Shown here: piece by piece, positions 26,550 to 37,289 of the stretch
Numbering within the stretch: position 1 is the stretch's first letter
How the letters are laid out: each line of letters opens with the position of its first letter
DNA from: Sphagnum magellanicum
Lineage: Eukaryota > Streptophyta > Sphagnopsida > Sphagnales > Sphagnaceae
DNA: 64,000 bases
Assembly (NCBI GenBank): GCA_021904315.1
Contig: CM038922.1
Location: 16,901,347-16,965,346, forward strand
Reading direction: 5' to 3'
Translations under genes and position numbers: made by a program
Notes under the pieces: model-generated
Database searches by the model: none
The model's input: only the letters and a program-made list of their open reading frames with translations
Told to the model about the DNA's origin: nothing

Positions 26550-27600
26550 TATCACTTAACAACCATTAGGCATTTCTTACAATGAATTTTTGAAATCACC
26601 TAGTGGTTGTTAGGCAAATCTCAATGGTGGTGCATAAGAGGTTGTGGTTCGTGCCAAAAGGTTCACACAAATGATTCCTTAGAATGCCTAGTGGTCATTA
26701 GGGTTTTTTCACAAGCATTTGTTTCAATAATGGGGTGAATGAAACTTGCTTAACAATTAAAAGGTAATTTTTAGTTAAAATTCGTTTTAATGCCTAGAAG
26801 CAGTTATAGGTTTTTCATAGTAGACCTATGAGTTGAATTGACGTCTACCAAGAGTTTATATTGATAGATTTATGGAGATTTCTTAGTGATTGCCAAATGT
26901 TTCTCACATTAGATTCGTGAAAACTCCTAATGGTCGCCAAGTGTTCATTTGAATAGTTATGTGAAATTGGCTTGACAATCAAGGTGAAAGCATGGTATAA
27001 TATACAATTCAATTACCTTGGTAGTCTACTTGTCAAGCTACCAAAAAGTAGGACCAAAACCCATCATAAAATTATTATACATTTAATTTTTTACTTAAAT
27101 GATGAAAACAAAGATATTTTTTCACTATTATGAATTAGTTTTTTAATTTTACATTGTAAAAGTAGGTTTCAAGTAGACTTTTCTAAATGAAAAAGTACTT
27201 TTAAACACCATATTGGCCAGTCAAATTCAAAAGTGCTTGTTCCCTACTTTTATTATTCCAAATTTTTTCAAATGTTGTATTCAACTTAATACAAACCCAA
27301 TTGAAAGCACCATGGTTTCAAAATGAAATTTAAATAAAAATTGAATATATGTTTTTGTTGTTTCATGAAAAACTATCTTTTTTTAAACTTGATATTTTTT
27401 CGTCAACTTTTTTTGTATAAAATGTCATGCTTTCACCCGTCACCAAAAGTTTTTCATAATAGACTTGTGAATGTGGCTAGTAGCTGCCAAGACTTTATGC
27501 CAACAAATTCATGGAGATTGTTTGGCAATCACCAAACATTTTTCATTGTAAATAATCATGCCAATGGGACTTATTCCTATGTTGCTTGCATGAAACCCCA
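26550..27600. repeat. Diverged interspersed tandem repeat
   Basis: A motif of the form 'CCTAGTGGTTGTTAGGCA…TTTTTCATAGTAGACTTGTGA' recurs with much divergence at about 26556, 26600, 26690, 26793, 26910 and 27449. The spacing is irregular. Confidence 0.4.
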
Positions 27601-28439
27601 ATCTTGCTAACTAACAACATCTTTCTTAAAAGGAATATTGAGATTATTATTAGTAATTATTAAAGCTTATATATATGTTTTGAAAACTACCCAAATATTA
27701 ATATACCCACATTTAACAATACAAGAGCATGGACACTTAATTAAGAATTATGGCCTTGGCCTCTAAGATATAACCAATATTATGTTTTGCAATGCCTACT
27801 TTACCTTTCCTTCATCTTATTAATTTTAGGTTGCCCCTTTCATATGTATTTTTGCACAATATAATTTAATACACCAAATCATACACCTAGTTTGTATAAT
27901 TTGTTTCACACATTCAAATTTTGATTACCAATTTATAGTTATAAACAACTCCCCACACGTAATTGAATACTAATTGTCCAACTATTGTTAAGCTAAATGG
28001 GTTTGATTTTTTTTATAGGTTCATTATGAAATATTGATGGAAATTGATTAGTATATTAGTTCAATTATATTTTAATCATATTTTCATAGCAAGGAACCCA
28101 TTCATTTCTAGCCATCATTGCATTGGAACCTATTTATTCAAATATCATATCTTGGTCATACTAAGAGATCAATGATAAATTATTATTTCTAATGTGACTT
28201 TTGCTATTTAGCTCATATTGAATGAATTTTGAAGGCCAAATGGTACACCTTTTTTACCCTAATTTTGAAATCCAATTTTCATTGAGACTATTGTGGCATG
28301 TGTACTGCCACATATTGTGAGCACAATTTTTAAGTAGTTTTTAAAAGTACACACATTTGCATGGAGTCCAATTCCTTAATATAAAATATATTTAATATTT
28401 ATTGAATTTCCAATGACAAAAATTACTCAAAATTCAATA

Positions 28440-28540
28440 ACTCCTTCAAGTCTAAAAGTCATGAAATTGCCTTGGTGCACCCACCTCATCAAGGGCTTTC
28501 TAACAATATGAAGAGTGCACCTTCAAATCACTAAAATTTT
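28440..28540 (-). repeat. Dispersed repeat with GGAAAGCCC core, inverted copy
   Basis: Read on the minus strand, this matches 38030-38110 and 53500-53590: 'gaaagcccttga', a GGTGCA block, 'catgac.ttt', and 'agttattgaat' follow in the same order. A weaker copy may lie at 28820-28905. Confidence 0.5.
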
Positions 28541-29299
28541 AGTTTTTGATTTTTGTTGAATTTTGATTGATGAGAATATTGAAAATTCTCTACTCATACA
28601 TTGCAAGTATAAATATTACATGAAATCACCTCCCTATTCATTGAATGCTTTCTAAAGTATTGAGAACATTGTGAAGGGCTTAATGGCATGGGAAATCTCA
28701 ACATGAAAAAACAAGCAAACAAAACGTATACAAAGCACACACAACAACAACAAAAAAAAACCTTGCTAAATATTAAATTTTCTTTTTTTCATTTTCATAT
28801 AATTTCCAATGACCAAATTACTCAAAATTCAATATCTCTTGCAATCTAAAAATTATGAAACTTAATTTAGTGAGGCCTTTTCAATAGTACCAAGAGTGAG
28901 CCTTGATTTCTTTAAAAAATTTATTTTATTGAATTTTCAAAGGCAAAATCATTTGATATGTTAAATTACTCTTGCATTGTAGATGTCTAAACATTATGAA
29001 ACCATCTTTATTCCTGTAAATGTGCATCCTTTATTCATCAGCAGCTTGCCAATGATACTAAAAGCATAGAGGATAGTGAGCAAGGTTGTGGTTTGGGAGA
29101 TATCATCCCATTTGCCTCATCTCTATCGTCATGGTTTACATTTTTACAAATCTAAGTTTGACATTTAAGAATCGTGAATTGGTTTCTAATTTACCTATGT
29201 ATCATTCTCTAACCATATTGAAATACAAAAGTATCAATTTCTCAATCCCAATGACCATTTAAATCAATGAGACAACAATCAAATTGAACATTAGATAAG

Positions 29300-32200
29300 G
29301 CATGAAAAATAATTTTTGGGTTTTCAATTTCCAATGATGATGACAATTGTTTTTCAGACCCCTCTGTCAGGGTCATCCATAACTCACTCAATGGAGATTA
29401 TATGGCCACATATGGTTGCTTTCTTGCAACATTTTGTTCAGGATGCTGGACTAGGCCTCCACCACTACCAGCTACATATGCCCCTCTACACCTTAGACTT
29501 AAGCGCAGTTGCTTTTACAGGGACAGGCTAAAATAAATTAACACTTTCACCCCTTCAGGACACAACCCCCTATCAACACAGCTGACCTATTACAAGTGGT
29601 TGGTTGTTGAGATGGAGAGTTTTTGACATTTAGTTTGTGCTAGCTTGATGTCCTTTAAATTTTCCCTTTAGATTTTCTCTTGTTTTTTTATACCTCTGTA
29701 CATTTTCCAAACCAAGTGGTATGTTTATAAATAAAGTTTTGTAGGGTTTTGATGAATTAACACTTGGGTTGATAAGCTTGTTGCAGCTTTCAACTTGGGT
29801 ATTATTGAATTTTTCTATTAGCTATGTCTCTTGAGTGCCAGCAAAATCTTGACTGGTTCTTCCAATTGCTCCTAGAAGTCCAACGAAAACTCAAGATGCA
29901 GGTGTCTGTAAAATGGGTCGCCTGAAATTTTGGGCAGATTATGATATACTTATATATGTGCACTTGTGGGAGCTGATGAAGTCAGTGTGGAGTCACGGCA
30001 GCTAATCCACTGCTGTTCGTTATGAAGTCAATAGTCTGATTTTCTTGTCATGTTTTGGTTTTGCTGGAATTGACAGAATTGCCACCTTCAAAATTTTGCT
30101 ATGGAGTTTTTTAGGTGGAATCAGTTTGAAGCTGTGCTCTACAACAATTTGGACCATGATTTCCATGTTGATTTCACCAAGATTTATTGTTCACTTGGAC
30201 AGTTTTAGCATGGAACTATTGCAAAATGAATAGGTTCATAAACAAAGCACCATCTTGACCAGCTTCTTCTATCCAATTAGTTGGAGAGAGAACAATTGTA
30301 TCTTCTTCAGCTTCTGATTAGGGAGTGTTGGTACCTAGTTCAGGACTAGAGACTTCATGGGAAGCGAATGACAAATTCTCATTGAATTGAGTTGAAGTCA
30401 TCAATCAATGAGCAGCTAATTTGAATGCCCCACCCCAGCAAAGGAATGGTGGGTGGCTTCCAAGAGTTTGCATCAATAACAAAGTCTGCAGGTCTGGAGT
30501 TCTTAAGATGGCAGGTGCGAAGTACAACTAAAGCTATCCAAGACAGAGTGCTCTTCCCTCAAAGGTCTTTGGGCATTGCCAAAGAAATGCAAAGCTGTTT
30601 TGTGTCCAGTGGGACTTCCTTTATAATCTCCTTTCAACCGAAAGTTATAGTACCACCAATCAGACCCCTGCAGGACTTGCACGCACAACCAGTGTTTTTT
30701 TGGTGAATTTTTGCAACTTGGCTAGAGAAAAAAAGGGAGCTGCAAAAGCTATGAAGGGGGTTTTTTGGAGAAAATGGGCTCAAGTCACCACATTCTCAGG
30801 AAAAAGATCCTAAGGTTGTCACATTTAGATGCTGAGGTCATGGAGGTCGCCAATACAAAGAAGGATTCTCAAAAAGTTCTTTTGTCCTGCCTGACATCTA
30901 GGCAGATTTGGCTCATTAGTGTTGTAGATAGTTGCCAGTCCACCTACTGGACAAATTTGAAAAAAAAAACAATGCACACAACCACAATAGATTGCCACTC
31001 TTGATATGAAGGTCACCACCAACATGACGAGGTTAATGTAATGCCAAATCAGGAAGTGTAAAGAAGGATCTCAGACAGAAAGATATTTTAAGTACCCATC
31101 AAACTAAAAGCTTGTGAATACTACACCGATCATAAAACAGTAGCACCCATAGTAAACAAATTTGTACTAACCAAAGCTGCAAGAACTTGTGGTACAAAGA
31201 GCTCAGTGCTGGGGCTTCAATCTCATTGGGATTCAATGTATGCAGACAAGCTTGCAAACTTCAGTGAGCATGGAAATGACAGAGAAATTTGGTCAGAAAC
31301 CTTCCTCTGGATCATTAACTAATGTTTTGTAATGAAGTATATTTGTGTAGACCTAAGCTGAATCATATACGAGGACCAAGAGAAACATTACCAGATTCTG
31401 GAATTTCCCAGCCTATTTGACCCAAAGAGATGCTCTGCTCTGCTTGAGGTTAAGGTAGCAGAAATTATCCCTGGACTGAAATTTTGGCTGTCTGAACATA
31501 TGGAGTTCTCAGTTTGAGACAATTTAGTTTTTTCAGTGAACCTGCTGTGGGCAGAGTAGAATGGGCAACCTAGGTTTTCATGTTTATGAATAGGTACAGA
31601 GAATCACCTGTCACTGTAGTTTTTAGGAAGGTTTCCAAGTTTTGTTAACGAGATTTTAAGTCCTTTTTTTTTGAACAGTTCTATCTGAAAACTAAGTTTT
31701 CGATGCATTTGCTACGTTTGGTTAGTGATGAACTCTAGGTTTGGTGAGGAGGTGATGGAGACAATGGCAGTTTGGATTGTGAGAATTTGTGGCTGTTGCT
31801 GCTAGGCTACCCTGTGATCCTCTCAATGGTTTTGCAATGGCTCCAAGAGGCTTGTTTGATTTGCCTCCAGCTGGATCTATGGCTTTGGAGCTTGCTAACT
31901 GGAGTGTTCTAGACCTTGGTACTAGCGATGGCTTGTTCCTTCATGCTTTGTTCAAGCAAGAGATGTACATGCTTCTGTGCTGATCCTCTACCCAAACTTT
32001 GTGCTTCCTATGGCTTGGACAAAAATTAATCATTACTTGCAATGGATGAAGCCAGGAGCCGACACAAAATTTATTGTACGGTTTCACTGATCTAACAGGA
32101 ACTGATTAATTTAGTGAGGGAGCAGTGGAGCTTAGCAGCAGCTGTGGCTGAGCACAGCAATGTGGACAACATCACCTTTCTGGTGCATCACCTGTTCACA

Positions 32201-32650
32201 GCTTCTTGTCTTCATCTATTGCTTTCTACAGTACATACATTGTCACACTTGGAGGTAATGCTGGTAGAGATTATGGGAGTGATCAAAGGGACAAGGATTT
32301 AAGGTTCTGTCAGCATAAGAGAAAAGTGCACAGTTCCTATCCCAAAGGTTTTCTCAAGACTCTATTACCTGCCGTGTATTATTTCTTGTTAGCACTACAT
32401 GCAAATTTGATTCATTCCAAGTTGGGATTCCATAATTCCAATTTTATCGATGCTATTTTGAATGCAGTGAGGGCCATTGATGCCTTTCTCTTATCATTAC
32501 TATGAACAAACCCCATGCATATTTTCATTCCTTATGCAATTGTCAGGTCGAATCTGATAGTTGTTACAACTCAACTTGGTTAAGTGTTGGGATCAACTGC
32601 ATTTTAGGGTTGCAATCTTACACAGAAAGATTGGGTAGGAGACTGTTGCT
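29300..32650. other. Less AT-rich region, gene-like in composition but unidentified
   Basis: Base composition rises compared with the flanks, and several short open stretches occur at 29316-29531, 30425-30706, 31789-31983 and 32206-32505 (plus). None shows a domain that I recognise, and I could not join them into one reading frame. It may be a non-coding transcript or a decayed gene. Confidence 0.3.
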
Positions 32651-33389
32651 GTATTCAATCAGTGCAAACGGCTGAATTGACTTATAATTGTTACTGGTAC
32701 CGGTCATATGAACAAAAAGGAGCTGTTAGCCCAGATACCATGTCAGACCATGAAAATGGTGGTGCGCATAATGAGTGTAGAAACGATGGATGGAAACATA
32801 TATTGCAACTTTTAACACAAAGACAGATATAACTCAATTTTCTTTCTTCCTCATGCAAGAGTGCTGGGGTCTTCAAGATTGAAGTGTGAGCCACTATTAC
32901 ACTGTTTCACACTGATTTCGCAATTAAGCTTCAAAGCAACATAGAAAACATCTAATCTGTCTAGCTCTGAGGTCTGTGGGGATTCATTTCATCATCCCCT
33001 GTGGAAAGTGCAAAGCAGTGTGGAGCCGAAGTATGTCATGACAAACAAGGAACTAGAATAAAAAATTTACAAAAAACAAATGTGGTGTATTTCACAACAG
33101 TGAACTTATATTCCCTGATCATGGGAAACATTTCTGATGCTTTGTGTCAAACTTTTCTCTCAATAGATGATCTTTTAAACCTCTAGAATTGCCTTTTTAT
33201 TGAAAACTACTAATGACTTAACATTTCATAACATCTTACAGTCAACTCCAAATTCAAAATGGTATATGTTGGTAGGTGCAACTTACCAGAATAACAACTT
33301 CATTTGAGCTTTAAATAATGAGAAGTCCATGCTTTAAATAGTGTCGATCTTCTGTAGATGGTACAAAGATTCTTCTTTTGACATAGCAG

Positions 33390-36300
33390 TCATAAAACAG
33401 GCCATTTTTCACATTCTTCTTTGATGTTTGTAAAGAGAGCAGTGCTGAGATAACGCTCAGCAGAACTGGGGAATATCACCACAATCAACTTGCCTGCATT
33501 CTCTGGCTCCTTAGCAATCTGTTTTATTAGAACAGCAATTTCCGAGCACAAAAAACTTGTCACCAGAAATGCCCAATCCTGAAGAAAGGAGAAATTCAAA
33601 CACTTCTGAAACCTCAGCTTATGACACATGCAATGGGTAGAAGGTTTAAGAGGCTGGTCCAAGAGGCTCACCTTAAGAGCAGCAGCAAATGCAGCACCTG
33701 AGGAGATGCCAACCAGCAGGCCTTCCTCAAGGGACAGTCTCCTTGCCATGTCAAGAGCCTCATTGCTATGCACCGTCATAATACGATCAAGCATAGGTAT
33801 GTCCAAGAGCTCTGGAATTATTCCAGCCCCAATTCCTTGTATCTGATGCGGGCCCTTCTTCCCCCCTGCAAACCAAAAAAGGGCACCATGAACTTCACTG
33901 CTTGCAAGTTGATACATTCATTAACAAATCACATAAGCTGATTTGCAAGCTATAGTGGGTGAATAACACAATAATTCAAAACCTGATAAGAAGAAATCAA
34001 AACCTGATAAGACTGCACTTTCAGTGGGTTCAACTGTCACAACTTGGACACTAGGTTTCTTGCTCTTCAAGTAACGACCGGCACCAGTGACAGTACCACC
34101 CGTCCCACATCCAGCCACAAAAATGTCCACCTTTCCTGCTGTAGCTTCCCATATTTCAGGTCCTGCAAAAGATCCAATTGCATATTAAGCAAAGAGTTAG
34201 TACATAACAAAGAACTACATAAATTGTACAGAAGAAGGTTGCATCCTCATCTATCCATAATGTGCATGTCTTGGTCAATTGTTTAGGCCTTGTGCTAGAA
34301 GATTCAAGTGCAAGAAGATTGTTGAAAAAGGACCTTACCAGTATAACGGAAATGTGCTTCAGGATTTGCTGGGTTCGTGAACTGGCTCAGCATGTATGCA
34401 TTGGGAGTTTTAGCAACTATGGCATCTTGCAACTCAAAAAGATAATTGATTCCTTTTTTGCTGGCATCTGTTTTCACCATCAGCAAACCCAATCACAACC
34501 TTGATTTGAGACAGGTATAGTCTAACAATCAACAGTGGAACAAGTTTCGTGCCATTACAGTTCACCAGGTTAGAAATTGACAGTTGCAAAATGTGAATCC
34601 CCCGTGTAAAATATCACTTGTTGCGGCTGACAACTATCACATTTATCCCAACCACCCACAACAAAGAGAACAAAGGAGGTGTAGAATGCGTGCACATTAA
34701 CAAAAGTCAGAGAGAAGACATGCCTGCTAGAATTAACTCTGCACCAAGTGAACGCAGAAGAATACGTCGTTCCATAGAGCTGTGATCAGGCATGATGATG
34801 ATCACTCGGTAGCCTCTGTGTCTAGCCACCATTGCTATTGCCACACCTGTGTTTCCACTTGTGACCTCAATTAGCACCGTCTTGCCAGGTGTTATCAGCC
34901 CCTTTTCTTCTGCATCCAGTATCATACTGCACAATTTTTCACATAGCACAGAGATTAATTCTTCATCTCCCTCATTGCTGTACCACAAATCCATCAGTGC
35001 ACCTACAAGAAATCTCTCTTTCATGTTGTGGATGGATATGTAACATGTTTGGAAATTCCAATTGTTGTGATAATCAATCAGCCCTGGACTCAATCATGAA
35101 ATCCATACTTCAGTGCAATGCGGTCTTTCACAGAGCCTCCTGGTTGCTTCCCTTCCAGCTTCCCCACTATCCTTGCCATAGCTCCTTCTGCTTTGGTGAT
35201 GTGCTTTATTTCCACAAGTGGTGTCCATCCTATGAGCTGCAATCAAAACAAAAAGAAGTCCTGAAGATTATCAGGAGAAAAATAATATCATCTCCTGATT
35301 CCAGCTTTAATACTAATATCTTCAAATAGACAGAAGTATCAGTCTTCAGCAAATTGATTTGATGTCAAGTGAACAGATTCCCATTGAGGATCTCTTTTCA
35401 TCCTGGTACTCCCCTACATTTTCAACACTGAACTGTAATACCATGGTAGGCTCAAATCTTCTTCCATTGAACCTATCTGAACAAATTTATTGAAAGAGCC
35501 TCTTTTTCTGCACTTGGATTCAATCAGTGGCAACAATTTTTGTGGCCGAAGTGACATTGTAGCTGAGTTCAGATGCACACTGGTGAATATAGAAATTCAT
35601 TCAGCCTCACAGCCCAATATGAGTGCATTTTGTATGACAACTTATGACATCACCATGATTCCTACACACTTAAGGGATTCACTTTCACATAACTCAAGAT
35701 GCTACGATCTCAACTTCAAAAGGATCTAAGATAAGTAACAGCTTAAAAGACATTTGATTCAAAATAGAGCAAATGTTGGGTACCTCACAGGATAAGGGGC
35801 GCATTTATGACAACCTTCGACATAGCCATGAGTCCTAAACCCAGGAGGGATTTGCTTCCATACTCAAGATGCTAAGATCTCAACTTCAGAAGGATCTGAG
35901 ATAAGCGACTGTAAAAAGACGTTTGATTCAAATGTTTGGTTACCTCGTCAACATTGCCAGCAATATTCTCCTTCATAGCTGATTTCTCTCTGAGCTTGAC
36001 AGTACTCAGATCCTGCAAGAATGTAATGGATTTGCTTAATTCATGCTCACTTAGATGCTAACATCTCAATTCCACAAGATCCAAGCTGCTAGGTCACAAA
36101 ACACATTTTGATTTGAAAGATAGAAGAATGTTTGGTGACCTCATCAACGCTCCAAGCTGCTCGCCAGTACTCAGATCCTACAAGAAACCGCATGACTCCA
36201 GTTGTTGGAGACCGAGACTAGAAATTACAGGAACGTCGGAACCAGCAGAGACTAGATACTCTTCGAAAATTCTTGCACAACCCAAACACACAAACCCTCT

Positions 36301-36537
36301 AGTCTACGAGGGTTGCAAAACGCATTTTGATTCGAAATAGCGATCACGAGTCGAAAACACTGAGGACTTTTGCTTTGATACTACTCAATACGCTACGAAG
36401 ATCTCAACGACATCAAAACATCCAAGCAGCTAGGACATTGCAAAACACATTTCGAGGAAGAAAATTACATAGCAATTTATGTGTTGTTAATTTATTACCT
36501 CATCAAGGCCACTAGCAGCGACGATATTCTCCTTCAT
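33390..36537 (-). CDS. Cysteine synthase copy D (O-acetylserine(thiol)lyase family)
   Basis: Core exons are 35109-35236 ([20 protein letters not shown] with the PLP lysine), 34724-34926 ([17 protein letters not shown]), 34339-34467 ([19 protein letters not shown]), 34004-34162 ([13 protein letters not shown]), 33672-33865 ([25 protein letters not shown]) and 33390-33578 ([17 protein letters not shown], ends EKWPVL). Upstream module exons at 35944-36012 and 36499-36537 are in frame. The first carries the chosen start, [14 protein letters not shown] shortened 38-nt module at about 36141-36178 would break the frame and is assumed skipped. The product is about 369 residues, or about 349 if the downstream acceptor of exon 6 is used. 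The exon 2 donor is GC, not GT as in A-C. No stop interrupts the frame. Substrate-loop and PLP residues are intact, so this and copy C are the best candidates for active enzymes. The product probably assembles as a homodimer, as the family does. Confidence 0.78.
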
Positions 36538-36570
36538 AGCTCTCGCTCCAAGCTCGACACTCAGAATATA
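35944..36570 (-). repeat. N-terminal module exons of copy D
   Basis: 35944-36012 (69 nt) reads [20 protein letters not shown] then VDE. A shortened copy follows at about 36141-36178. The segment 36499-36570 reads [20 protein letters not shown] then GLDE, with a tgtag just before it. The order and spacing match copy C. Confidence 0.65.
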
Positions 36571-36654
36571 TCCTACAAGAATCCGCCGCACTCTAGCTGC
36601 TGGAGACAAAGTCTAGAATTACGAACACAACCACAAGACTCTACCGGAACCAGA

Positions 36655-36750
36655 GTCTCTTCTTCTTCTTCTTCTTCTTCTTCTTGCGCGCAACAAACAC
36701 ACACTCTAACACACAATCTCTCTCTTCTCTCTCTCTTCTTCTCGTAAAGC
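36655..36750. repeat. GAA-type triplet run in the leader of copy D
   Basis: A CTT-type triplet run on the plus strand is followed by GCGCGCAAC, ACACACTCT and CTCTCT-rich sequence, the third instance of this leader. Confidence 0.6.
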
Positions 36751-37289
36751 TTTGCCCGGTTTTGAAATTGCCCTCTATAACTATTTAGCATATCCAGTGT
36801 GCACTGTTTAGTTTCTCCCCCATCCCGCACCCATCTTCCATGAACTTGAAAAGATGGACTGTACAAAGTACGCGACCATTTAACTCTCACCACCTGGGCC
36901 AATCATTGTAGTTGCCCAATAAGAAACACAGTCATTTACAATTGTTGAGAAACAATCATTTGATGAAACCCTGCAAGCAGTTTCCTTCTACTGGCGCTCT
37001 ACGACGGCGCTGATACCATAACATGTGCGCTTTTCCGGACCCGAAGCAGTTTCACAGTGTTTTTCTGCGAGTCTTCACCGAAATTTTGCTGTACAGTGGC
37101 ATTCTACTGCCGCCGTTGGGCATGCTCTTCTTACGCACACAACTGAATTTCTCCTTCACAATGTGCAATAGTTAGTCCCTTAAGTTTGTGTCATATGACC
37201 TCACCTCATGGCAACATCTACAAGCTCCATGGTTCCATGGTTCGTACATGAGTCAACATCACAAAGCCATATGGCACCTTCATACGTTC

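Larger units (their letters stand above)
19900..29300. other. AT-rich intergenic DNA without a supported gene
   Basis: I see no exon series with family motifs here. Short frames at 20202-20477, 21521-22059, 23501-23791 and 26005-26199 (minus) show no recognisable domain and are probably chance frames or remains of mobile elements. Local structure consists of two clusters of an 18-20 base repeat (24440-24520, 25125-25230) and a diverged repeat at 26550-27600. Confidence 0.5.
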
